Shown: positions 50,323 to 59,593 of the stretch, piece after piece
Layout: every line of letters begins with the position of its first letter
How positions within the stretch are numbered: the first letter of the stretch is position 1
NCBI RefSeq assembly: GCF_000091305.1
Contig: NC_013929.1
Span: forward strand, 5,828,001 to 5,892,000
Source of the DNA: Streptomyces scabiei 87.22
GTDB taxonomy: Bacteria > Actinomycetota > Actinomycetes > Streptomycetales > Streptomycetaceae
Reading direction: 5' to 3'
DNA: 64,000 bases
Notes under the pieces: model-generated
Told to the model about the DNA's origin: nothing
The model's database searches: none
The model's input: the letters and a program-made list of their open reading frames with translations, nothing else
Translations under genes and position numbers: made by a program

Positions 50323-52008
50323 ATGACCTCGACAACGAGCGCCCTGAAGGGGCGCGGGGAACTGCGCGACCAGCCCCGACCGACCGCCGGTGACCCGGCC
50401 ACCGTCACCGAAACAGCGCTCCCGTCGCCCCCCGACGCCGACCGCAGGCGCTGGATCGCCCTGGCCGTCGTCATGACGGCCGCCTTCATGGACCTCGTCG
50501 ACGTCACCATCGTCAACATCGCCATCCCCTCCATCCAGCGCGGCGAGCAGGCCTCGTTCAGCCAGATCCAGTGGATCACCGCCGGGTACGCGCTCGCCTT
50601 CGCCGCGGGTCTCGTCACCGGCGGCAGGCTCGGCGACATCCACGGCCGACGGCGGATCTTCCTCCTCGGCATCGGCGGCTTCACCCTCGCCTCCGCGCTG
50701 TGCGGCCTCGCCGCGAACCCGGAGATGCTGGTGGCGGCCAGGATCGCGCAGGGCGCGACCGCCGCGCTGATGGTGCCGCAGGTGCTGTCGATCGTGCACG
50801 CGACCTTCCCGGCGCACGAACGCGGCAAGGTCTTCGGCCTGTTCGGGGCGATCGTGGGCCTGGGCGCGGTCTCCGGCCCGCTGCTCGGCGCCCTGCTCAT
50901 CGAGTGGAACCCGCTCGGCCTGGAATGGCGGGCCATCTTCCTCATCAACCTTCCGGTCGGCGTCGCGGGCCTGGTCCTGGGCCGCCGCTTCATCGCCGAG
51001 TCCAGGGCCCCGCACGCCCTGAAGCTGGACCTCGTGGGCGTCGCGCTGGTCACCGCCGGTCTGCTGATGCTGATCTACCCCCTCACCCGGGGCCGGGAGC
51101 TGGGCTGGCCGCTGTGGGGGTACGTCTCGATGGCCGGCTCGCTGGTGGTGCTCGCGGTGCTGGTGGCGTACGAGCGGCGCAAGACCGCGCGCGACGGGTC
51201 CCCGCTCATCGAACTGTCGCTGTTCCGGGTGAAGAGCTTCGCGGCGGGCATCGCCGTGCAGACCGTCTTCGGCATCGCCCTCGGTGTGTTCTTCCTCGTC
51301 TGGACCCTCTACCTGCAGACCGGCCTCGGCTGGAGCGTCCTGCGGGCCGGTCTCACCGGTGTCCCGTTCTCCCTCGCCGTGTCGGTCGCGGCCGGAGTCT
51401 CGGTCCAGAAGCTCGTCCCGCGCTTCGGCCGCAAGGTCCTCCAGGCGGGCGCGCTGCTGATGGCGGCCGGAGTCCTGCTCTACCGGGGCGCCTCCGAGCA
51501 CTACGGCCTCGCCATCACCTCCTGGCAGATGGCCCTCCCGCTGGTCGTGATGGGCGCGGGCATGGGGCTCATCGTGGCCCCGCTGACCGACGCGATCCTC
51601 TCCGGGGTGCCGCGGGAGCACGCCGGGTCCGCGTCCGGGCTGATCAGCACGGTCCAGCAGATGGGCAACGCGCTCGGGCTCGGCCTGGTCGCCGTCGTCT
51701 TCTTCGGCGTCATGGACGACCACCTCGCCCCGGCCGACATCCGCCCCGCCTTCGTCGACTCCTTCGAGTACGCCCTCGGCTGGGTGGCCGCGGTCCTGTT
51801 CGCGATCTTCCTGCTGATGTTCGCGCTGCCGAAGCGGGCGACGGAGGCCGGGGCGGCGGCGGAGACCGGCCTGGCGGTGCGGGACGGGGCGGCGGCGCAG
51901 GACGGGGCGTCGGAGACCGGGGCGGCGGCGCAGGACGGTGACGGTGAGCCGGCGTCCACGGAGCCCGAGGTGCCGGCCGTCGTGGAGGCCGGTGGGCCGG
52001 TGCGCTGA
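50323..52008 (+). CDS. DHA2-family MFS exporter
   Basis: 561 residues. The first helix VVMTAAFMDLVDVTIVNIAI and motif A (GGRLGDIHGRRRIF) identify a QacA/EmrB-like 14-helix drug:H+ antiporter. A ~60-residue Ala/Glu/Gln tail (AAAQDGASETGAAAQDG) is cytosolic and repetitive. The ATG at 50323 lacks a Shine-Dalgarno and lies close to the divergent WYL gene; a leaderless transcript is possible. A hairpin terminator follows. Confidence 0.92.
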   Translation: MTSTTSALKGRGELRDQPRPTAGDPATVTETALPSPPDADRRRWIALAVVMTAAFMDLVDVTIVNIAIPSIQRGEQASFSQIQWITAGYALAFAAGLVTGGRLGDIHGRRRIFLLGIGGFTLASALCGLAANPEMLVAARIAQGATAALMVPQVLSIVHATFPAHERGKVFGLFGAIVGLGAVSGPLLGALLIEWNPLGLEWRAIFLINLPVGVAGLVLGRRFIAESRAPHALKLDLVGVALVTAGLLMLIYPLTRGRELGWPLWGYVSMAGSLVVLAVLVAYERRKTARDGSPLIELSLFRVKSFAAGIAVQTVFGIALGVFFLVWTLYLQTGLGWSVLRAGLTGVPFSLAVSVAAGVSVQKLVPRFGRKVLQAGALLMAAGVLLYRGASEHYGLAITSWQMALPLVVMGAGMGLIVAPLTDAILSGVPREHAGSASGLISTVQQMGNALGLGLVAVVFFGVMDDHLAPADIRPAFVDSFEYALGWVAAVLFAIFLLMFALPKRATEAGAAAETGLAVRDGAAAQDGASETGAAAQDGDGEPASTEPEVPAVVEAGGPVR

Positions 52009-52044
52009 CCTGCCGGGCGGCGGGGCTGCTCGCCGGGCGTACGA

Positions 52045-52089
52045 CGAGAGCGGGGCGGGGCACCTTCGGGTCGCCCGGCCCCGCTCTCG
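52045..52089 (+). terminator. Terminator of the second MFS gene
   Basis: An outer 12-bp stem (52045-52056 with 52078-52089) encloses a smaller hairpin, 37 bp after the stop. Confidence 0.75.
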
Positions 52090-52279
52090 CGTCACCGCGT
52101 GATCACGCCCGCCCATGCGTGTCGCCCGCCCATCCGTGTCCGCGCCCACCCATGCCCACTTGTGCCCACTCGTGCCCGACCGTGCCCGTATAGCTGTCGC
52201 ACCTGTTTACTTTCCGGACATCCCGGCGTAGTCTCCGAGCGAAACCACAGAGTCGGGCACCAGTCGGAGGCGAACGGGC

Positions 52280-53122
52280 ATGTACGCACCCGAGCGGCAG
52301 CAGGAGATTCTCCGGCTCGCGCGCGACGGCGGCCGGGTGGACGTGGTGTCGCTGGCCGAGCAGTTCCAGGTCACGGCCGAGACGATCCGCCGGGATCTCA
52401 AGGCCCTCGACCGCGCCGGCCTCGTCCAGCGCGTGCACGGCGGCGCGATCCCCGCCGGCCGCCTGGACTTCGAGCCGGACCTCGCCGAACGCGAGGGCAC
52501 CGCCGCCGACCAGAAGGACCGGATCGCCCAGGCCGCCCTCGCCGAACTGCCGGACGACGGCACGATCGTCCTCGACGCCGGTACGACCATCGCGCGCCTC
52601 GCCGCCGCCATCCCGCTGGAAGCCGCCCTCACCGCGGTCACGCACAGCCTGCCCATCGCCGCCCGCCTCGCAGACCACCCGGGCATCCAGCTCCATCTGG
52701 TCGGCGGCCGCGTCCGCCACCGGACCCGCGCCGCCGTGGACGCCTGGGCGCTCAGGGCCTACGGCGAGATCCGCGCCGACGTGCTCTTCGTGGCCGCCAA
52801 CGGCTTCTCCGTCGACCGCGGCCTGACCACCCCCGACCTCGCCGAGGCCGCCGTGAAACGCGCGGCCGTCGCCGCGGCCCGGCGCGTGGTGCTGCTCGCC
52901 GACTCCTCCAAGCACGGCCAGGAGCACTTCGCCCGCTTCGGCGACCTGACCGACGTGGACCTGCTCATCACCGACAGCGGGCTGAGCGTCGAGGACGCCC
53001 TCACCATCGAACGCAAGGGCACCGAGGTGCTGCGCGTCCCGGGCACCGACCCCGCGCGCGGCTCCACCTCGGGCGGCTTCCACGAGGCCGGCTCCACCGA
53101 GGGCAGGAAAGACCGCTCATGA
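52280..53122 (+). CDS. fruR: DeoR family repressor of the fructose operon
   Basis: 280 residues. The DeoR HTH (YAPERQQEILRLARDGGRVD, VSLAEQFQVTAETIRRDLKA) is followed by the sugar-phosphate sensing domain (IVLDAGTTIARLAAAIP, DVLFVAANGFSVDRGLTTPD, LLADSSKHGQEHFARF). Its stop overlaps the fruK start (ATGA), so it belongs to the fru operon. By analogy with other DeoR-type FruR proteins, fructose-1-phosphate should be the inducer. Likely sites are the four palindromes at 54077-54288. Confidence 0.92.
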   Translation: MYAPERQQEILRLARDGGRVDVVSLAEQFQVTAETIRRDLKALDRAGLVQRVHGGAIPAGRLDFEPDLAEREGTAADQKDRIAQAALAELPDDGTIVLDAGTTIARLAAAIPLEAALTAVTHSLPIAARLADHPGIQLHLVGGRVRHRTRAAVDAWALRAYGEIRADVLFVAANGFSVDRGLTTPDLAEAAVKRAAVAAARRVVLLADSSKHGQEHFARFGDLTDVDLLITDSGLSVEDALTIERKGTEVLRVPGTDPARGSTSGGFHEAGSTEGRKDRS

Positions 53123-54066
53123 TCCTCACCGTCACCCCGAACCCGTCCCTCGACCGCACCTACGAGGTCCCCTCCCTCGACCGCGGCGAGGTCATCCGGG
53201 CCACCGGTGAACGCATGGACCCGGGCGGCAAGGGCGTCAACGTCTCCCGGGCGGTCGCCGCCGCGGGCCGGCGCACCGTGGCCGTACTGCCTCTCGGCGG
53301 AGCACCGGGCGCCCTGGTCGCCGACCTGCTCGACGCCCAGGGCATCGAGGTCGCCCGGGTCCCGGTCGCCGGGGCGACCCGCTCCAACATCGCCCTCGCG
53401 GAAGCCGACGGCGTCCTGACGAAGATCAACGCACCCGGCCCCGAACTGTCCGCCACCGAAAGCGAACTCCTGCTGGAAGCGGTCCGCGCCCGATCCGCCG
53501 ACGCCTCCTGGATCGCCTGCTGCGGCAGCCTCCCGCGCGGCCTCGACCCGTCCTGGTACGCCGAACTCGTCGCCCGCGCCCACGCGGCCGGCGCCCGTAT
53601 CGCCCTGGACACCTCCGGCCCGGCCCTGCTCGCCGCGCTCCGCGAACGCCCCGACGTCGTCAAGCCCAACGCCGAGGAACTGGCCGAGGCCGTGGGACGC
53701 CCCCTCGCCACGGTCGGCGACGCCGTCAAGGCCGCGGAGGAGCTTCGTGAGATGGGGGCGGGCGTGGTGCTGGCCAGTCTCGGCGCCGACGGTCAGCTCC
53801 TCGTCGACGCCTCGGGTGCCTGGTTCGGCACCGCCCGCGTCGACGCCGTCCGCAGCAACGTCGGCGCCGGCGACTCCTCCCTCGCCGGTTTCCTGATCGC
53901 CGGCGGGCACGGCCCCGAGGCGCTCGCCTCCGCCGTCGCCCACGGCGCCGCGGCCGTCCAGCTCCCGGGCAGCGTCATGCCGACACCCCGCGACCTGGAC
54001 CCGGCGGCGGTCACGGTCACGGCCGAGGTGCCGGCGGACCGGGCGCTGAGGGAGCCGGTGTCATGA
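53119..54066 (+). CDS. fruK: 1-phosphofructokinase
   Basis: 315 residues, PfkB family: ILTVTPNPSLDRTYEVPSLD at the N-terminus, substrate-binding MDPGGKGVNVSRAVAAAG, and the catalytic GAGDS motif (SNVGAGDSSLAGFLIAGG). It phosphorylates fructose-1-phosphate, the product of the downstream PTS, to fructose-1,6-bisphosphate. It is translationally coupled to fruR; fruA follows after a 346-bp gap. Confidence 0.94.
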   Translation: MILTVTPNPSLDRTYEVPSLDRGEVIRATGERMDPGGKGVNVSRAVAAAGRRTVAVLPLGGAPGALVADLLDAQGIEVARVPVAGATRSNIALAEADGVLTKINAPGPELSATESELLLEAVRARSADASWIACCGSLPRGLDPSWYAELVARAHAAGARIALDTSGPALLAALRERPDVVKPNAEELAEAVGRPLATVGDAVKAAEELREMGAGVVLASLGADGQLLVDASGAWFGTARVDAVRSNVGAGDSSLAGFLIAGGHGPEALASAVAHGAAAVQLPGSVMPTPRDLDPAAVTVTAEVPADRALREPVS

Positions 54067-54412
54067 TGCGGGCATCGCGAACGAACGTTCATTTTGGCCC
54101 GGTGGCGAACCTGCCCGCGCCCGTGCCTCCTGCCGCCGTCTCGGGCTGCCGCTCCGTCTCGGTCGCCGTCTCGGTCTCGGTCACCTCGCGAATGAACCTT
54201 CGTTTTGCCTCGTCCGTGTCGGGCTTGCGAACGAACCCTCGTTTTGGCTCGTCGGACTCGGTCTCCCCGCGAACGAACCTTCGTTTTGCGTCACCCGCCG
54301 CCGCACCCCGACACCACCCCCGCCCCTGCCTCCCGGCCCCCGCCCCCCACACTTCCGTCCCCACCCCCGCCCACCACACCCCCCGGGCGATACGCGTGCG
54401 AAGGAGCCCGCG
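54067..54412. promoter_or_regulatory. Intergenic region with four palindromic repeats ahead of fruA
   Basis: A 20-base repeat (consensus GCGAACGAACCTTCGTTTTG) occurs at 54077-54096, 54188-54207, 54227-54246 and 54269-54288, all in one orientation. Each centres on AACGAA-NN-TTCGTT with at most one arm mismatch. Such multiple sites fit a DeoR-type repressor that loops or coats DNA, so FruR is the likely ligand. The last copy is ~125 bp before the fruA ATG, so fruA may have its own promoter here. Confidence 0.7.
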
Positions 54413-56569
54413 ATGAGCGAGATGATCACCGCGGACCTGGTCGACCTCGACCTGTCCGCCGAGACGAAGGAAGCGGCGGCGCGTGCCCTCGCCGAGCGCA
54501 TGGTGGCGAAGGGCCGGGTCACCGACCTGGACGGTTTCCTCGCCGACGTGGCCGCCCGCGAGGCACAGATGCCGACCGGCCTCGACGGCGGCATCGGCAT
54601 CCCGCACTGCCGCAGCGAGCACGTCACCGAGCCCACCCTCGCCTTCGGCCGCAGCGCGGCCGGCGTCGACTTCGGCGCGCCCGACGGCCCAGCCGACCTG
54701 ATCTTCCTGATCGCCGCCCCCGCGGGCGCCGACGACGCCCACCTCACGATCCTCTCCTCTCTCGCCCGCCAGCTGATGAACACCGAGTTCACGGACGCGC
54801 TGCGCGCGGCGGACAACGCGGCCCACGCCGCCGCGCTCATCCGGGGCGACGCCACCGGCGCCGACGCGGCCGAGCGCACCGAAAACTCCGCGGCGGCGTC
54901 GGGCGGAACGGCCTCCCCCGACGCCGCCGCGGTCAGCACCACCCCGGCGGAGAGCGTCCCCGAGGAAGCCGCCCCGGCAACGACGTCCGCGCCCGCCCCC
55001 GGGCCCGTTCCGACCGGCACCACACCGGCCGAGGCCGCCCCGGTCCCGGCGGCGGACGCCCCCGCCGAAGCCCGCCCCTTCCGTATCGTCGCCGTCACCT
55101 CCTGCCCCACCGGCATCGCGCACACCTATATGGCCGCCGAGTCGCTGGAGAACGCGGGCCGGGACGCCGGTGACGTCGAGCTCGTCGTCGAGACGCAGGG
55201 CTCGGCCGGCTTCTCCCGCCTCGACCCGGCGGTCATCGCCGCCGCCGACGGCGTGATCTTCGCCCACGACGTGCCCGTACGGGAGAAGGACCGGTTCGCC
55301 GGGAAACCCACCGTCGACGTCGGTGTGAAGGCGGGCATCAGCCGCCCCGGTGCGCTGATCGCCGAGGTCCGGCAGAAGGCCGAGCGCGGCGAGGTCACGG
55401 CCGCCGGCCGACCCGGCACCCCCGTCGACCGCACGGGCGAGCCCGGCGACGGCTACGGCACCAAGCTGCGCAAGTGGCTGATGTCCGGCGTGAGTTACAT
55501 GGTCCCGTTCGTCGCGGCGGGCGGTCTGCTGATCGCCCTCGGCTTCGCGATCGGCGGCTGGGAGATCAACCAGGCCAAGCCCGTCACCGAGCACTTCGAC
55601 TGGCTCCAGATCGACAGCTGGGCGGCCCTGCTCTTCCAGATCGGCGCCGTCGCCTTCGGCTTCCTGATCCCGGTCCTCGCCGGATACATCGCCTACGGCA
55701 TGGCGGACCGGCCGGGTCTCGTGCCGGGCTTCGTCGGCGGCATGATCGCCGCCAACATCAACGCCGGCTTCCTCGGCGGACTGGTCGCCGGTCTGATCGC
55801 CGGCGGAGTCGTTCTCGGTATCCAACGGATCAAGATCCCTCCGGTGATGCGGGGCATCATGCCGGTGGTCGTGATCCCGCTGATCTCCTCGCTGATCGTC
55901 GGCTTCCTGATGCTCGTGGTGATCGGCAAGCCCATCGCCCAGGCACAGAAGGGCATGACGGACTGGCTGAGCGGCCTCTCCGGCAGCAACGCCGTCCTGC
56001 TCGGTGTCCTGCTCGGCCTGATGATGTGCTTCGACCTGGGCGGCCCGGTCAACAAGGTCGCCTACGCCTTCGCCACCGCCGGCATCGCCGTGCAGGACCC
56101 CAGCGACTCCGCGATGAAGATCATGGCAGCCGTCATGGCGGCCGGCATGGTCCCGCCGCTCGGCATGGCGCTCGCCACCACGCTCCGCAAGAAGCTGTTC
56201 ACCACCGCCGAACGCGAGAACGGCAAGGCGGCATGGGTGCTCGGCGCCTCCTTCATCTCCGAGGGCGCGATCCCCTTCGCGGCGGCCGACCCGCTGCGCG
56301 TGATCCCGGCGTCCATGGCGGGCGGCGCGGTCACCGGCGCACTGGCCATGGCCTTCGGCTCGACCCTGCGCGCCCCCCACGGCGGCATCTGGGTCACCCC
56401 GCTGATCGGCAAGCCGCTCCTCTACCTGCTGGCCATCGCGGTCGGCACGGCCGTCACCGCCGGCCTGGTCATCCTCCTGAAGGGCCTGCGCAAGGCCCCG
56501 GCGGGCACGACGGCCGACTCCACGCCCGCGACCGCCGAGGAGCAGGCGAAGGAGCCGGTCGCGGCCTGA
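54413..56569 (+). CDS. fruA: PTS fructose transporter subunit IIABC
   Basis: 718 residues in the order IIA-IIB-IIC. IIA has the phospho-His at 65 (GIGIPHCRSE). An Ala/Pro-rich linker (~155-220) leads to IIB with Cys231 in VAVTSCPTGIAHTYMAAE. IIC has ~8-9 membrane segments (SYMVPFVAAGGLLIALGFAI, GFVGGMIAANINAGFLGGLV, EGAIPFAAADPLRVIPA). It imports fructose as fructose-1-phosphate using HPr. The ATG follows AAGGAG. A terminator lies downstream. Confidence 0.95.
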   Translation: MSEMITADLVDLDLSAETKEAAARALAERMVAKGRVTDLDGFLADVAAREAQMPTGLDGGIGIPHCRSEHVTEPTLAFGRSAAGVDFGAPDGPADLIFLIAAPAGADDAHLTILSSLARQLMNTEFTDALRAADNAAHAAALIRGDATGADAAERTENSAAASGGTASPDAAAVSTTPAESVPEEAAPATTSAPAPGPVPTGTTPAEAAPVPAADAPAEARPFRIVAVTSCPTGIAHTYMAAESLENAGRDAGDVELVVETQGSAGFSRLDPAVIAAADGVIFAHDVPVREKDRFAGKPTVDVGVKAGISRPGALIAEVRQKAERGEVTAAGRPGTPVDRTGEPGDGYGTKLRKWLMSGVSYMVPFVAAGGLLIALGFAIGGWEINQAKPVTEHFDWLQIDSWAALLFQIGAVAFGFLIPVLAGYIAYGMADRPGLVPGFVGGMIAANINAGFLGGLVAGLIAGGVVLGIQRIKIPPVMRGIMPVVVIPLISSLIVGFLMLVVIGKPIAQAQKGMTDWLSGLSGSNAVLLGVLLGLMMCFDLGGPVNKVAYAFATAGIAVQDPSDSAMKIMAAVMAAGMVPPLGMALATTLRKKLFTTAERENGKAAWVLGASFISEGAIPFAAADPLRVIPASMAGGAVTGALAMAFGSTLRAPHGGIWVTPLIGKPLLYLLAIAVGTAVTAGLVILLKGLRKAPAGTTADSTPATAEEQAKEPVAA

Positions 56570-56586
56570 ACCCGCGACCGTACGCA

Positions 56587-56620
56587 GGCCGCGACCCCCA
56601 CCCGGCAGGGGGCCGCGGCC
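56587..56620 (+). terminator. Terminator of fruA
   Basis: 13-bp arms (56587-56599 with 56608-56620, one mismatch) and an 8-base loop, 18 bp after the stop. Confidence 0.75.
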
Positions 56621-56843
56621 TCACGCGTCCCGGCGGACCGTGGCCTCACGCGTCCCGGGGGACCGCGTTCGCGCGCGCCCCGGGGGAGCGCCGTCGCGCG
56701 CAGCCGAGGAACCCGCCACCGAGCGCCCTCACTCCGTGCGCCCCTTTGGGGCGCTTTGACGTGTGTATGACGTGTACGCCGCACCTGCGAGATACGTCAC
56801 GGTCCGGGCCCGAAGTCCCATCCGGTGGTGTCTACTGGACGGC

Positions 56844-57122
56844 ATGCCTGAGCACGTGTCGATCCTCCAGCCGTTGGGCCTGGCCGCCCTCGCCCTCGCG
56901 TCGGTCGTCTGGGTCGCCCTGCTGGTCCGCGTACTGAACCGGGACCACCAGGTCCACCGAGGCCGCTTCGCCGCCCTGTCCGGCCGGCGCGGGCAGCGCG
57001 GGTGGGGTCTGCCGCACCAGCGCCGCAGGGGCCCGTACGTGGAGCACGTGGAGCTGACCCCGGCGGAGCAGGACGCCTTCGCGTTCCTGGCCCGCCAGTT
57101 CAGCGACGACCGCCTCGCCTGA
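56844..57122 (+). CDS. Small membrane-anchored hypothetical protein
   Basis: 92 residues. One N-terminal helix (LGLAALALASVVWVALLVRV) is followed by a basic stretch and ELTPAEQDAFAFLARQFSDD. The ATG at 56844 is chosen because the frame upstream looks non-coding. The distinct C-terminus suggests a conserved Streptomyces family, which I do not recognise. It is convergent with the DUF6227 gene. Confidence 0.65.
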   Translation: MPEHVSILQPLGLAALALASVVWVALLVRVLNRDHQVHRGRFAALSGRRGQRGWGLPHQRRRGPYVEHVELTPAEQDAFAFLARQFSDDRLA

Positions 57123-57170
57123 ACCCGTCACCACCGGGCCCTTCACGGCCCGTGCGCTCGCCCGAGCCCG

Positions 57171-57929
57171 CTAGCCGAGCGTCCCCGCCCGCCGCTCCAT
57201 CGCGTCCCGGGCCGCGTCCTCCGTCGCGTACACCTCGCACATATGGCGTCCGTCCGCCGTGGCCGTGTGCTCGACCTCCCACAGCGAGATCTCCTGCCCG
57301 TCCGTGAGCAGGAACGCGTGCTCGTAGAGCGAGAAGCTGAAGCCGGGCCGGCCCCGCCGCGCGGGACGGTGCGGACGGCCGAACGCCTGGGTGATCTCGT
57401 GGGCGAACGCGGTGCGCAACAGCAGCGTGGCCAGCTCGTCCCCGGGCGGGTCCGGGTTCTCCGCGCGCCGCAGCAGGCGACGCGCATGGTCCGCCGAGTC
57501 GTCCGGCACGTACTCGTGGCGGGGCTCGGGGAACGCCGCCAGCTCCACGACGGCGGGCAGTTCGAAGTCGGCGGCGTCCGGCGGCAGCGGCAGGCGCGCG
57601 GTCGCGGCCCGCAGCTCCTCCTCGTCCGTGTACACCTCGTGCTGGACGTCACCGCAGAGCGCCGTGTTGTGCACCAGCTCCCACAGCGTGACGGCCGAGC
57701 CGTCGGCCAGCAGCCAGGTGTGCCGGTACGTCGCCCGGTGCAGCCCCGAACTGTAGTGCGCGGAATGCAGCGAGCTGTCGTGGGCGAGGGCACAGTCCAG
57801 CTGCCGGAGCGTCTCATCGGGCAGCTCGAAGGAGTTCAGGGCGCGGCCGAGGAGCCGCGCGAGGTGCTCCTCAGGAGACTTGGGCGACTCGGGTGGTTCG
57901 TACGCTGCCGTCTCGTACGGAACGCTCAA
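57171..57929 (-). CDS. DUF6227 family protein
   Basis: 252 residues in two similar halves. The first has HRATYRHTWLLADGSAVTLW then ELVHNT; the second has FSFSLYEHAFLLTDGQEISL then WEVEHTATADGRHMCEVY. The halves look like an internal duplication. A TTG start at 57929 follows GGGAG. Soluble, without catalytic motifs; the function of DUF6227 is unknown. Confidence 0.82.
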   Translation of the reverse strand: MSVPYETAAYEPPESPKSPEEHLARLLGRALNSFELPDETLRQLDCALAHDSSLHSAHYSSGLHRATYRHTWLLADGSAVTLWELVHNTALCGDVQHEVYTDEEELRAATARLPLPPDAADFELPAVVELAAFPEPRHEYVPDDSADHARRLLRRAENPDPPGDELATLLLRTAFAHEITQAFGRPHRPARRGRPGFSFSLYEHAFLLTDGQEISLWEVEHTATADGRHMCEVYATEDAARDAMERRAGTLG

Positions 57930-58086
57930 GGTTTCTCCCGGCGTTGCTGCATGTCACCTTGTGGGTGCATACCGTAGCCCCTCGGTCGGACATCATGTCC
58001 GGGAACCGAGAAAACGTACGCCCGTAAAACGAGGGAGCCGCGCGGTCTGTTCCCGCACGGCCCCACGAACTCGCAGAACAAAGTGG

Positions 58087-59304
58087 TCAGATGCCGTCCC
58101 CGGCCGTCCACTCGCTCCACGGCATGTTCCAGCCGTTGAGGCCGTTGTCCGGCGCGACCGTCTTGTCCGGGGAGTTCTTCACGATCACCACGTCGCCGAC
58201 GAGGGAGTTGTCGAAGAACCACTTGCCGGGCGTGTCGCCGTTCGCGCCCTGGGCGTCCGCGAGACCGATGCAGCCGTGGCTGGTGCCCTCACGCCCGAAG
58301 GGCGGGTTGCCCCGGTTGTACCAGTAGTTGCCGTGGACGAAAGTGCCCGACGTGGTCAGCCGCATCGCGTTGGGCACGTCCGAGATGTCGTACTCACCGC
58401 CGAAGCCCACCGTCGACCCGTTCATCCGCGTCTGCCGGAACTTCTCCGAGATCACCATCTGGCCGTTGTACGTCGGGTTCGCGGCGGCGCCCGCCGAGAT
58501 CGGCACCGTCTTCAGCGTCTTCCCGTCCCGCTCGACCGTCATCGTCTGCGTGTTCACGTCCACCGTGGAGACCTGTGCCCGCCCGACCGTGAAGGTGACC
58601 GTCTTGTCCTGCACGCCGTAGAGGCCGTTCGCGCCCTCCACCCCGTCCAGGCCCAGCTTCACCGTGACCTTGGAACCGGCCTTCCAGTACTCCTCGGGCC
58701 GGAAGTCCAGGCGCTGCGCCCCGAACCAGTGCCCGACCACCTGCTGCCCGCTGCTCGACGTCACCTTGATGTGCGACTGCACGGCCTTCTTGTCCGTGAT
58801 GGCCTTGTCGAAGGTGAACGACACCGGCATCCCGACCCCGACCGTGGTGCCGTTGTCCGGGGTGTACGTCCCGATGAAGCTGTTGGCCGTCGACACGGTC
58901 GTGAAGATGGAGTTGGCCGCCGCCGTCTTCCCGGCGGTGCTCTTCGCGGTCGCGGAGATCCGGTACTTCGTGCCGCGCTCCAGCTGCTCCTTCGGCTTCC
59001 AGGACCGCCCGTCCGCGGCTATCTCGCCCGCCACGGCGGTGCCGCTCTCGACGGCGGTCATCTTCACCTCGGTCAGCTTGCCGCCGCTGACCTTCACCCC
59101 GGTCGCGTTGATGGACGCGCCCGTCGACCCGTCCTTCGCCGAGATCGTGATCCGCGCCACCGCGTCCTCGGCCGAAGTCCCCTTGCCACCACTCTTGTTG
59201 TCGGCCTGGGCGTCCCCGCCGCAGCCGGTGAGGGTCAGCGCACCGACCACCAGCACGGCACAGGTCCCCAGTGCCCGCCGTACAGCAATCTTCGGCCTTG
59301 TCAC
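58087..59304 (-). CDS. L,D-transpeptidase (YkuD) lipoprotein
   Basis: 405 residues. The lipobox VGALTLTGC gives a lipid-modified Cys. Two Ig-like domains (ITISAKDGSTGASINATGVK; SFIGTYTPDNGTTVGVGMPV) precede the YkuD domain with FVHGNYWYNRGNPPFG and SHGCIGL. His343 and Cys345 are the catalytic pair. It should form 3-3 crosslinks in peptidoglycan outside the membrane. The GTG at 59304 has GGAG 9 nt upstream. Confidence 0.93.
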   Translation of the reverse strand: MTRPKIAVRRALGTCAVLVVGALTLTGCGGDAQADNKSGGKGTSAEDAVARITISAKDGSTGASINATGVKVSGGKLTEVKMTAVESGTAVAGEIAADGRSWKPKEQLERGTKYRISATAKSTAGKTAAANSIFTTVSTANSFIGTYTPDNGTTVGVGMPVSFTFDKAITDKKAVQSHIKVTSSSGQQVVGHWFGAQRLDFRPEEYWKAGSKVTVKLGLDGVEGANGLYGVQDKTVTFTVGRAQVSTVDVNTQTMTVERDGKTLKTVPISAGAAANPTYNGQMVISEKFRQTRMNGSTVGFGGEYDISDVPNAMRLTTSGTFVHGNYWYNRGNPPFGREGTSHGCIGLADAQGANGDTPGKWFFDNSLVGDVVIVKNSPDKTVAPDNGLNGWNMPWSEWTAGDGI

Positions 59305-59593
59305 GATCTGCTCCAGCTTCTTCGCGTCCGCGTGATCCGCGTGATCTACGTGCTCCGCTCGGTTACGTGGAGAAAGAGCCGGCGTCGGCCGGGCGGGTTC
59401 CCGCTGACTCACGCCTGACGGCATCACGTGACAGAACCGGGACAATCGCCCCCGACGGCACCTGCCGAACCCGACGGCACCCGCTGAACGCTGGAACTAC
59501 CGATCCCTCGGCCCCCTTTGACCCCTGTGGGGGCCCCTCCCCCCCCGGCCCCCTGCCCTCCCACCCCGCCTCATCGGCCGCCCCCCTCCCTCC

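Noticed and set aside
54181..54300. Repeated QNEGSFA peptide encoded on the minus strand by the fru repeats
   Set aside because: The repeats are better explained as palindromic operators: the conserved bases are symmetric and the frame lies in an intergenic region with no supporting gene.
54089..56380. A 763-codon minus-strand frame across fruA and its upstream repeats
   Set aside because: Antisense shadow of a well-defined PTS gene; the frame has no start signal or domain.
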